DNA from: an uncultured Flavobacteriaceae bacterium
Lineage (GTDB): Bacteria > Bacteroidota > Bacteroidia > Flavobacteriales > Flavobacteriaceae
Length of the DNA: 64,000 nucleotides
Direction: 5' to 3'
NCBI GenBank assembly: GCA_947500585.1
Contig: CANMSN010000001.1
Coordinates: 62,001 to 126,000 of the forward strand
Each line of letters begins with the position of its first letter. Position 1 is the first letter of the stretch. A program made the position numbers and the translations under genes. Positions 9,110 through 15,632 of this stretch are shown here, piece after piece. The notes beneath the pieces were generated by a model. That model did no database searches. It had not been told where the DNA came from and was given only the letters and a program-made list of their open reading frames with translations.

Positions 9110-9139
9110 AACCGTTGCAGTTACTGTAACGGTTTTTTT
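9110..9139. terminator. Intrinsic terminator of the DUF3276 gene
   Basis: A hairpin AACCGTTGCAGT / ACTGTAACGGTT (one G-U pair, one-base loop) followed by a run of T. It starts 25 bp after the stop and also separates the convergent csaA-like gene. Confidence 0.85.
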
Positions 9140-9154
9140 ATTATTAGATGTCTT

Positions 9155-9490
9155 TTAAGAAACCGTACTGCCATTTTTAACTTTGTTTTCTGGATTTAGT
9201 AGGATGACATCTTTACCATTAACCGCTCCTAAGACCAAACATTCGCTCATAAATTTAGCAATTTGTTTTTTTGGAAAGTTTATAACAGCTATAATTTGTT
9301 TATCAATTAAATCTTCTTTTTTATAAAGTGTAGTAATTTGTGCTGAAGATTTTTTAATTCCTAAAGCTCCAAAATCAATAGTAAGTTGATACGCAGGGTC
9401 TCTGGCTTCTGGAAAATCGTTAACGTCTATAATCGTTCCAAGGCGTAAATCTACTTTTGTAAAATCCTCGAAAGTTATTGTGTTGTTCAT
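9155..9490 (-). CDS. csaA: CsaA-like tRNA-binding protein
   Basis: A 111-residue single-domain OB-fold protein of the tRNA-bind family, like B. subtilis CsaA (chaperone and export-related) and the C-terminal domain of MetRS. Visible hallmarks are FTKVDLRLGTIIDVNDFPEARDP at the N-terminus (given here as FTKVDLRLG and FPEARDP), SSAQIT in the middle, and VLGAVNGKDVILLNPE near the end. The length matches the family. It is monocistronic and convergent with the DUF3276 gene. Confidence 0.88.
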   Translation of the reverse strand: MNNTITFEDFTKVDLRLGTIIDVNDFPEARDPAYQLTIDFGALGIKKSSAQITTLYKKEDLIDKQIIAVINFPKKQIAKFMSECLVLGAVNGKDVILLNPENKVKNGSTVS

Positions 9491-9609
9491 TTTTTAAAAA
9501 TACTATTTACCAAATGAATTTTAAAATGACTGATAATAAATTTGAATACTATTTTCTTTAGAACTTGAGTTCGACTGTAAATTACCTGATTTATAAAATG
9601 ATTGTTATT

Positions 9610-9692
9610 ATCCTGCAAGGTTTTAAATACCTTGTAGGTATTTTGATATCAGTGATTTATACTTACAAGGTCAAAAAAAGACCTTGCAGGAT
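9610..9692 (-). repeat. 83-bp structured intergenic repeat, copy B (inverted)
   Basis: The reverse complement of this stretch aligns end to end with copy A (4521-4603), with about six mismatches and no gaps. The outer 11-bp inverted repeat ATCCTGCAAGG / CCTTGCAGGAT is intact, as are the inner hairpins. A CTTGAGTTCGA stretch at ~9564 matches one outer flank of copy A; the matching outer flank on the other side is missing here. It lies between the csaA-like gene and the peroxiredoxin-like gene. Confidence 0.8.
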
Positions 9693-9769
9693 TTATAACT
9701 TTTTCTATTTAATCTGTGGTTTTGAGGTTTTTTTGGTATAAATCACGAACTTTGACTAAATTCATTATT

Positions 9770-10327
9770 ATGGCTCGCACACCTTCAAATATGATTCCTT
9801 TAGGAACTTTGGCTCCAGATTTTAATTTATTTGATACTGTTTCTAAAAAACACTTATCGCTTCAAGAACTCAAAGGAGATAAAGCCACAGTAATTATGTT
9901 TATTTGTAATCACTGTCCATTTGTAATTCATGTAAATGCTGAATTGGTTAATATAGCAAATGATTATGCAAATAAAGGTATTCGTTTTATTGCTATTTCT
10001 AGTAATGATGCTATTAATTATCCACAAGATGCTCCTGAGAAAATGACTATTCATGCCAAAAATGAAGGTTATCCTTTTCCTTATTTATATGATGAAACTC
10101 AAGATGTAGCAAAAGCTTATGATGCTGCTTGTACACCAGATTTATATGTTTTTGATAGTGATTTAAAACTAACTTACAGAGGACAATTAGATGATTCTAG
10201 ACCAGGAAATGGCATAAAAATAACAGGTAGCGATTTAAGATATGCTATTGATTGTTTAATTGAAAACAAAACAAACACAACCGTACAAAAACCAAGTATA
10301 GGCTGTAATATCAAGTGGAAAGCTTAA
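9770..10327 (+). CDS. Thioredoxin-fold peroxiredoxin-like protein
   Basis: A 185-residue protein of the AhpC/TSA 'PRX-like' group. The start is set at ATG 9770 because homologous sequence begins at MARTPSNMIPLGTLAPDFNL; the frame is open upstream to 9716, but those residues look non-coding. A CNHCP motif (~residues 46-50) gives a thioredoxin-style CxxC pair in the peroxiredoxin position. Other features are GIRFIAISSND and the cis-Pro-like loop ACTPDLYVFD. Likely a thiol reductase or peroxidase of the cytoplasm; the substrate is unknown. Confidence 0.85.
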   Translation: MARTPSNMIPLGTLAPDFNLFDTVSKKHLSLQELKGDKATVIMFICNHCPFVIHVNAELVNIANDYANKGIRFIAISSNDAINYPQDAPEKMTIHAKNEGYPFPYLYDETQDVAKAYDAACTPDLYVFDSDLKLTYRGQLDDSRPGNGIKITGSDLRYAIDCLIENKTNTTVQKPSIGCNIKWKA

Positions 10328-10810
10328 TTATAAGTTTAGTTGCCAAAAACCAACATCTTGCCATTTCCCGAATTTGAAGCCTACTTGTTTTAAATCGGCA
10401 ACTTTAGTAAAGCCAAATTTTTCATGAAGTTTTATACTAGCTTCATTTGGTATTGTTAGAACACCAAGAACAACGTGGTACTGTTCTTTTTTTAGTAAAT
10501 TTAATAATTCCTTATATAGTTTTGTGCCTATTTGTTTTCCAAAAGTATCATGCTTTACATAAACCGTAGATTCCACAGTTTTATTATAGGCAGGTTTTGG
10601 TCTAAATTTACTTCCATAAGCATAGCCTAAAATTTTATTGTTTTCTTCAAAAACGATAAAAGGGTAATCTGCATTAATTCGAGTAATTTTATCAGAAAAC
10701 ATTTCGAATGAAAGTGGCACATCATCAAAAGTAGCCGTAGAATTTAACACATAATAGTTGTAAATTTCTAAAAGCTGTTGGGTATCTGATATTTTAAAAG
10801 GCCGAACCAT
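10328..10810 (-). CDS. GNAT family N-acetyltransferase (phosphinothricin acetyltransferase-like)
   Basis: A 160-residue acetyltransferase. I place the start at ATG 10810 rather than the TTG at 10828, since the protein then begins MVRPFKISDTQQLLEIYNYY as in relatives, and the gene sits 8 bp after the DinB-like gene stop. Motifs: VYVKHDTFGKQIGTKLYKEL (acetyl-CoA loop, Q/GxxG/A form) and the C-terminal KLHEKFGFTKVADLKQVGFKF. Relatives acetylate amino acids such as methionine sulfone or phosphinothricin. Likely co-transcribed with the upstream DinB/YfiT gene. Confidence 0.85.
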   Translation of the reverse strand: MVRPFKISDTQQLLEIYNYYVLNSTATFDDVPLSFEMFSDKITRINADYPFIVFEENNKILGYAYGSKFRPKPAYNKTVESTVYVKHDTFGKQIGTKLYKELLNLLKKEQYHVVLGVLTIPNEASIKLHEKFGFTKVADLKQVGFKFGKWQDVGFWQLNL

Positions 10811-10818
10811 AATTAATG

Positions 10819-11364
10819 TTACATCCAATTATTGCGCTTTAATACATTCTCAATATGCGCATAATGATGGTTGCTATGCCATGCATAATTCCCTATATTA
10901 TAACTTAATAAAACCTTGCTGTTCGTTTCTGGGTGAACAAAATGCTTATTTAAATCTTCTGAATTTAAAGTTTTAAGTAAATACACTAATTTAGTATGAA
11001 TAGCTCTTAAGTGGAGTAACGACATATCTATTGGAGCCGTTTTAGAATCGATTAATTCTGCCCACCTATCTTCGTAATAGGCCTTGATAAGGGGTTTATC
11101 TTCTGTTAAAGTCCATTTAAAACGTGAATAACTATGGTGATGACTATCGGCTAAATGATGAACAACTTGTCTAATCGTCCAGCCATCTGGTCTGTAAACG
11201 GTATCTAATTGGTCATCCGTTAAATCCTCAACAAGTTTTTCTAATCGACTAGGAAAATATTCTAAAATTGAAATCCAACTTTTAATATGGTCTTCTGAAA
11301 TATTGTTTGGACAATCAAATTTTCCTATTGGGTATTTTAAATGCTCAATGTTTTCTACGTTCAA
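10819..11364 (-). CDS. DinB/YfiT-type metal-dependent enzyme
   Basis: A 181-residue four-helix protein of the DinB superfamily, closest in pattern to YfiT, a putative metal-dependent hydrolase or thiol transferase. The three metal-binding histidines are visible: VVHHLADSHHHSYSRFK in the middle and WHSNHHYAHIENVL at the C-terminus. The N-terminal LKYPIGKFDCP is also typical of YfiT proteins. It is followed by the GNAT gene 8 bp downstream. Confidence 0.88.
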   Translation of the reverse strand: MNVENIEHLKYPIGKFDCPNNISEDHIKSWISILEYFPSRLEKLVEDLTDDQLDTVYRPDGWTIRQVVHHLADSHHHSYSRFKWTLTEDKPLIKAYYEDRWAELIDSKTAPIDMSLLHLRAIHTKLVYLLKTLNSEDLNKHFVHPETNSKVLLSYNIGNYAWHSNHHYAHIENVLKRNNWM

Positions 11365-11406
11365 AATATAATTTCTGGTTTTCGTTTAGTAAATTATGCT
11401 TAAAAG

Positions 11407-11838
11407 CTAAGCAACTTTATTCATATCATTTTTAACCCAATTAATGGCAACATGCAAGGAATTAAATCGTTTTATTTTATCTCTAAAAAAAAGATTCTCA
11501 ATCATAGATCCTATAATAGTACCCTTACTTTCTGAAACAACACAATAAGCTTTGAGGTTATAGCTGTTTTTGTAAAATTTTACCCAATCGCCAGGAACTA
11601 CAGAATAAGAGTTAATACGATTAGATATGTATATTAAATTTTCGCCATGTCCTGCTGCATCTCCTAAAAAATCTAATATATCTTGTGAAACTATAGATGC
11701 ATGGTCATCCCAATTAAAGCTTATGCCTTCTTTATATTCTGAAATAAAAAACCCATCAAACAAGAAAACATCACCAAAAGAATAGTTGAATTCTTTTAAT
11801 ATCTCTTTATAAATATCTATTTCTTTTACACTAACCAC
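11407..11838 (-). CDS. Conserved hypothetical protein, possible STAS/SEC14-type fold
   Basis: A 143-residue soluble protein without signal peptide or membrane segment. The pattern of a hydrophobic strand with ENLIYISNRINSYSV, AYCVVSESKGTI, and a final FNSLHVAINWVKND resembles a group of flavobacterial proteins annotated as STAS/SEC14 domain-containing. The match is by eye and weak, and no catalytic residues are evident. It is 42 bp upstream of the DinB-like gene on the same strand, so the three genes could be one transcript. Confidence 0.55.
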   Translation of the reverse strand: MVSVKEIDIYKEILKEFNYSFGDVFLFDGFFISEYKEGISFNWDDHASIVSQDILDFLGDAAGHGENLIYISNRINSYSVVPGDWVKFYKNSYNLKAYCVVSESKGTIIGSMIENLFFRDKIKRFNSLHVAINWVKNDMNKVA

Positions 11839-12090
11839 TCATTAAAACTTAAAATAGATTCACATTTACTAGTCCTATATAAGAACCAAACCCCATAATT
11901 ATATTTGTTTGAAATACTCCATTCAGAAATATAAAAAGAGTATTTCAGACAAACAAATTCTTATATAAATTAAAAAAAATCAAAGTAAACGTAAAAGTCA
12001 AATTACTGATGTGAATTGAATTTAAATGTAAAATAAATAAAATTAACTCACAAAAAATTTAACTACTAGTGTTGAATAAATAATTAATAA

Positions 12091-13023
12091 TTATTTTACA
12101 TCCATCAATTCAACATCAAAAACAAGAGTTGCATCTGGTGGAATTACACCTCCAGCACCTGCGCTACCGTAACCTAAATGACTAGGAATAACAAATCGTG
12201 CCTTGTCGCCTACTTTTAATAAACTGATACCTTCATCCCACCCTGAAATAACTTGACCAACACCTAACGGGAAATCGATAGGTTGGTTACGCTTGTATGA
12301 CGAATCGAAAACAGTGCCGTCAGACAATTGTCCTTTATAATGCACAGAAACTGTTTTACCTTTTTCTGCTTTATTGCCTTTACCTTCTTGAATGATTTGA
12401 TAACGTAAACCACTTTCAGTTTTATTAAAACCAGTTGCCAATTTATCTAATTCTGCTTCTGCAGCAGCTTTAGCTTCTGCTAATCTTTTTTCTCTAGAAC
12501 CTTCAAAAGTTCTAAATGCCTCAACGGCATTATAAGCTTCTGCTTCTGCTCCAACTCTAACAATCTCTAAAGTTTCAATTTTATCGCCTTGAGCAATGGC
12601 ATCTACTACATCTTGTCCGTTAACAACTTTACCAAAAACAGTATGCTTATTATCTAACCAAGCCGTTTCAATATGTGTTATAAAAAACTGACTTCCGTTT
12701 GTACCAGGACCAGCATTAGCCATAGATAAAACTCCAGGACCATCGTGCTTTAAGTCAGGATGAAACTCATCATCAAACTTATAACCAGGGTTTCCAGAAC
12801 CTGAGCCTTGTGGGCAGCCACCTTGTATCATAAAATCTGGAATTACTCTATGAAACTTTAAACCATCATAATATGGCGTTCCTTGGGGTTTAACTTTATT
12901 TTCTAAATTTCCTTCAGCTAAAGCAACAAAGTTACCTACAGTTCCTGGTGTTTTTTGATATTCTAAAGCAACAAGAATTCCTCCTTTAGTTGTGTTAAAT
13001 TTTGCGTATAATCCGTCTTGCAT
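12091..13023 (-). CDS. Cyclophilin-FKBP fusion peptidyl-prolyl isomerase
   Basis: A 310-residue protein joining two unrelated prolyl isomerase folds. The start is placed at ATG 13023 ([14 protein letters not shown]); the longer frame to 13062 adds 13 unlikely residues. Residues ~5-155 are cyclophilin: [15 protein letters not shown] (catalytic Arg), [24 protein letters not shown]. Residues ~155-190 form a charged Ala-rich helix. Residues ~195-310 are [68 protein letters not shown]. No signal peptide, so it is probably a cytoplasmic folding helper. Such fusions occur in Bacteroidota. Confidence 0.92.
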   Translation of the reverse strand: MQDGLYAKFNTTKGGILVALEYQKTPGTVGNFVALAEGNLENKVKPQGTPYYDGLKFHRVIPDFMIQGGCPQGSGSGNPGYKFDDEFHPDLKHDGPGVLSMANAGPGTNGSQFFITHIETAWLDNKHTVFGKVVNGQDVVDAIAQGDKIETLEIVRVGAEAEAYNAVEAFRTFEGSREKRLAEAKAAAEAELDKLATGFNKTESGLRYQIIQEGKGNKAEKGKTVSVHYKGQLSDGTVFDSSYKRNQPIDFPLGVGQVISGWDEGISLLKVGDKARFVIPSHLGYGSAGAGGVIPPDATLVFDVELMDVK

Positions 13024-13330
13024 TGTTCTAATTTTATTTGAAGCTGCAAATATATGAAACATACATAACTAAAACTTAATACTCAAAGAAAATCATAACA
13101 TGTATGCTACATGTGCCTTTTTACAAAAAAATACAATCACATAAAATGATTTATGATTATAGTTTTACAAAAATCAACTGTTTTGTAAAATATAAGTTTA
13201 AATAAAAAATTATCTTTACGGGATAACGACAACAAAAAACTTACCATATCCTGATATATTTAAGGGATATGATGAGTAATAAAAATTACTGTATAACGAG
13301 TTGTGCTTCATTAACACCAACCGCTAACCA

Positions 13331-14077
13331 ATGATAAAATTCTTTAGAAAAATTCGCCAAAACTTGCTTATGGAAAATAAAACTGGAAAGTATTTCAAAT
13401 ATGCAATTGGCGAAATCATACTTGTAGTTATCGGAATTTTAATTGCTTTATGGCTAAATAATCTAAATCAACAAAGAATTGAATTACGGGATAGTTCAAA
13501 CTTAAAGCTAGCTCTTAAAGAAGAATTACTTGAAAATAAAAAATCTTTCAAAAGTTATAAAAGCTACGTAGAACAATGTCACGGAAAAATCATAACAGTT
13601 TTAAATGTATCTGCAGGTGATAACGATGAGATTACTATAGATACATTAAAAAAGTTAGTTATTGAGATGATGCCAGCTGGAGCAATTGACATCAATGAAT
13701 CAAGGCTTAATGCCGCAAAAACTTCTGGACAATTTAGACTATTAACTTCTGAAGAAAGTAATGCATTGACTAGTTATGAAACTATCTTAGATGGATTTAA
13801 AGAAGCTCGTAAATTGAATAATATTTTTAATAATGAGAATAGGCCTTTATTTTTATATTTCTCTTTAATCGACGACTATAATAAAAGACTATATCCAAAT
13901 GTAGTTTTAACAAAGCATCCGGATTATAATTTATCTGATGAAGATTTTCTGTCTTTTTTAAAAAAGAGAGAGACTTATTTACAGCTTAGTTCCATATTGA
14001 CAAGTGTCCTTGTAGATATTCAATGGTTAGGTGGATTAGATAAAAATATTGATGAAACAATCGAGGCATTAAATTGA
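13331..14077 (+). CDS. DUF6090 family membrane-anchored protein
   Basis: A 248-residue protein with the recognisable DUF6090 N-terminus: MIKFFRKIRQNLL, then a single membrane helix (residues ~26-44, AIGEIILVVIGILIALWLNN). The remainder is predicted helical and lies outside the membrane; orientation is uncertain. The family is common in marine flavobacteria and often multi-copy; function is unknown. The gene stands alone. Its flanks carry GTATAACGAGTTGTGC (13291-13306) upstream and GCACAACATGCGTATATAAC (14101-14120) downstream, an imperfect inverted pair of the kind seen around isolated flavobacterial genes. A 7-bp inverted repeat (CATATCC 13245, GGATATG 13265) also lies in the leader. Confidence 0.8.
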   Translation: MIKFFRKIRQNLLMENKTGKYFKYAIGEIILVVIGILIALWLNNLNQQRIELRDSSNLKLALKEELLENKKSFKSYKSYVEQCHGKIITVLNVSAGDNDEITIDTLKKLVIEMMPAGAIDINESRLNAAKTSGQFRLLTSEESNALTSYETILDGFKEARKLNNIFNNENRPLFLYFSLIDDYNKRLYPNVVLTKHPDYNLSDEDFLSFLKKRETYLQLSSILTSVLVDIQWLGGLDKNIDETIEALN

Positions 14078-14142
14078 GAAACTTAAAATAAATAACGAAA
14101 GCACAACATGCGTATATAACATATAAATAAATCGATAATTAT

Positions 14143-14484
14143 TTAAATCACTAAACTCTTGTCGGTTAATTTAACGAATAAGAAAATAATTGAATATTAA
14201 AAATACTCTGCTTTAGAAATTAAATATATTGCAACTGAATTAATTACTTATAGTTAAGGACAAACTAAATAAAATTAATTCGCTACCTCACTAATAAACT
14301 TTATTCTATACAAACGAAGTTCTTCGTCATCATAGTCGCCATCAAATTCTTCAATGGCATCTTCAATACTATCAGATTCCGATTCCATAAAATAATCATG
14401 TATTTCTTCTTGTTGGTCTTCATCTAAAATATCATGAATCCAATAGTCAATATTCAGCTTAGTTCCTGAATAAACGGTAGCTAT
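14143..14484. repeat. Left direct repeat: duplicated recQ 3' end plus downstream DNA
   Basis: About 340 bp that aligns with 15290-15632 in the same orientation. It covers the last ~70 codons of recQ and ~130 bp beyond the recQ stop. The coding part is ~94% identical and the non-coding part ~89%. The two copies bracket the ParD/ParE-like pair. Boundaries are approximate: similarity starts at TTAAATCACTA and ends just past the GGAACTAAGCTG region of recQ (minus strand). Confidence 0.9.
14275..14484 (-). pseudogene. recQ 3'-end fragment
   Basis: Read on the minus strand, this encodes the last ~68 residues of RecQ, ending in KFISEVAN and a stop, with the final ~66 residues the same as those of the complete recQ at 15423. 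Eleven base differences fall in the last ~200 bp and all are synonymous. The first homologous codons (AIVY in the full gene, ATVY here) mark the break; further upstream is unrelated AT-rich sequence with an in-frame stop. It cannot make a working helicase. The pattern of silent changes means both tails evolved as parts of functional genes before they met here. Confidence 0.85.
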
Positions 14485-14673
14485 AAAAAATAACTAAATC
14501 ATTTGCTAAAACTAAGGTTTGGGCATTTTTGGAAAGTTGCAAAGTTTTTAAATTTAACGATTTCCAATAAAAAAGATAAATAGTAAAAATACGGCTTGTA
14601 TTTAATCTGAAAAGTAACGGCTTGTTTTCCGCCCTACTTGACATACATTTAATGCTATGTGCAATTTTGAGAA

Positions 14674-14705
14674 TTTTGCAATCATACCAATTTTTGGTAT
14701 ATTTG
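14674..14705 (+). promoter_or_regulatory. Promoter with embedded operator palindrome for the toxin-antitoxin pair
   Basis: TTTTG at 14674-14678 and TATATTTG at 14698-14705, with 19 bp between TTG and TA, match the Bacteroidota promoter consensus TTG-N19-TAnnTTTG. A perfect palindrome ATACCAA-TTT-TTGGTAT (14684-14700) fills the spacer and overlaps the -7 box. This is the expected position for a site where the antitoxin represses its own promoter. The ATG of the antitoxin is 18 bp after the -7 box. Confidence 0.75.
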
Positions 14706-14722
14706 ATTAACTTTTTTTAAAA

Positions 14723-14974
14723 ATGAATAAAAACACATCAATATCGCTCGGAAATTATTTTGACCAATTCGTTCAAAGTAGAATAAGTGAAGGTAGATTT
14801 AAGAACGTTAGTGAAGTCATTCGCGCAGGATTAAGACTTTTAGAAGAAGAAGAAAGCAAAGTTATTGCTCTGAAAAACGCAATTCAAGAAGGAATTGACA
14901 GCGGAATTGCTCACGATTTTGACCCAAAAAAACATTTGGAATCCTTGAAAGCGAAAAAGCACTCGAATGGCTGA
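14723..14974 (+). CDS. parD: ParD-like type II antitoxin
   Basis: An 83-residue protein of the ParD/CC2985 antitoxin family. The ribbon-helix-helix DNA-binding part is at the N-terminus (NTSISLGNYFDQFVQSRISE, then GRFKNVSEVIRAGLRLLEEEE, residues ~1-48). The acidic, flexible C-terminus (GIDSGIAHDFDPKKHLESLK) would wrap the toxin. It overlaps the toxin gene by 8 bp. A palindrome in the promoter just upstream is a likely binding site for autoregulation. The pair is framed by direct repeats of the recQ tail, so it is probably a recent arrival. Confidence 0.92.
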   Translation: MNKNTSISLGNYFDQFVQSRISEGRFKNVSEVIRAGLRLLEEEESKVIALKNAIQEGIDSGIAHDFDPKKHLESLKAKKHSNG

Positions 14975-15266
14975 ATATAAACTGACCAACAAAGCTGTCG
15001 AGGATTTATCCAAAATTTGGGATTACACATTTGAGGTTTGGTCTGAAAAACAAGCTGACAAATATTACAATGAAATGATTTTTAATTGTGAAGAAATTGC
15101 TGAAAATCCAGATTTAGGAGAAAACTATGAAGGAATATCAAAGCAACTTCTTGGAGTAAAAGTAAACAGACATATAATATTTTACAGAACTGTGAATGAA
15201 AATTATGTCGAAATAACAAGAGTATTACACGAAAGAATGGATTTAAGGAAAAGAATAACCGAATAA
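14967..15266 (+). CDS. parE: ParE/RelE-family toxin
   Basis: A 99-residue type II toxin of the ParE/RelE superfamily. The family pattern is clear: KLTNKAVEDLSKIWDYTFEV at the N-terminus, ADKYYNEMIFNCEEIAENPDLG in the helical hairpin, then VKVNRHIIFYRTVNENYVEI and VLHERMDLRKRI at the end. ParE members poison DNA gyrase and RelE members cut mRNA; the sequence favours the ParE branch, since the partner is ParD-like. It overlaps the antitoxin gene by 8 bp, so translation is likely coupled. Confidence 0.92.
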   Translation: MAEYKLTNKAVEDLSKIWDYTFEVWSEKQADKYYNEMIFNCEEIAENPDLGENYEGISKQLLGVKVNRHIIFYRTVNENYVEITRVLHERMDLRKRITE

Positions 15267-15289
15267 AAACTACACATAAAAAAAAGCTC

Positions 15290-15632
15290 TTAAATCACTA
15301 GTTCTTAGTCGGTTAATTTAACTCATGAGAAAATAATTAAATATTAAAAATAACTCTGCTTTAGAAATTAAATATATTGCAACTGAAGTAATTACTTATA
15401 GTTGAGGACAACCTGAAGAAAATTAATTAGCTACCTCACTAATAAATTTTATTCTGTACAAACGAAGTTCTTCATCATCGTAATCGCCATCAAATTCTTC
15501 AATAGCATCTTCAATACTATCCGATTCCGATTCCATAAAATAATCATGAATTTCCTCTTGTTGGTCTTCATCTAAAATATCATGAATCCAATAATCAATA
15601 TTCAGCTTAGTTCCTGAATACACAATAGCTTC
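15290..15632. repeat. Right direct repeat (recQ 3' end and downstream DNA)
   Basis: The partner of the repeat at 14143-14484; it includes the real 3' end of recQ. Starts 24 bp after the toxin stop. Confidence 0.9.

Noticed and set aside
10811-10828. TTG start at 10828 for the GNAT gene
   Set aside because: The ATG at 10810 matches the expected N-terminus and avoids overlap with the DinB-like gene.
14459-14644. A 61-codon minus-strand ORF upstream of the toxin-antitoxin promoter
   Set aside because: It overlaps the recQ tail fragment in a different frame, has no family resemblance and arises from AT-rich junction DNA.
14143-15632. recQ tail repeat as an assembly artefact
   Set aside because: The copies differ at many sites, and the coding differences are all synonymous, which is a biological signature and not an assembly error.
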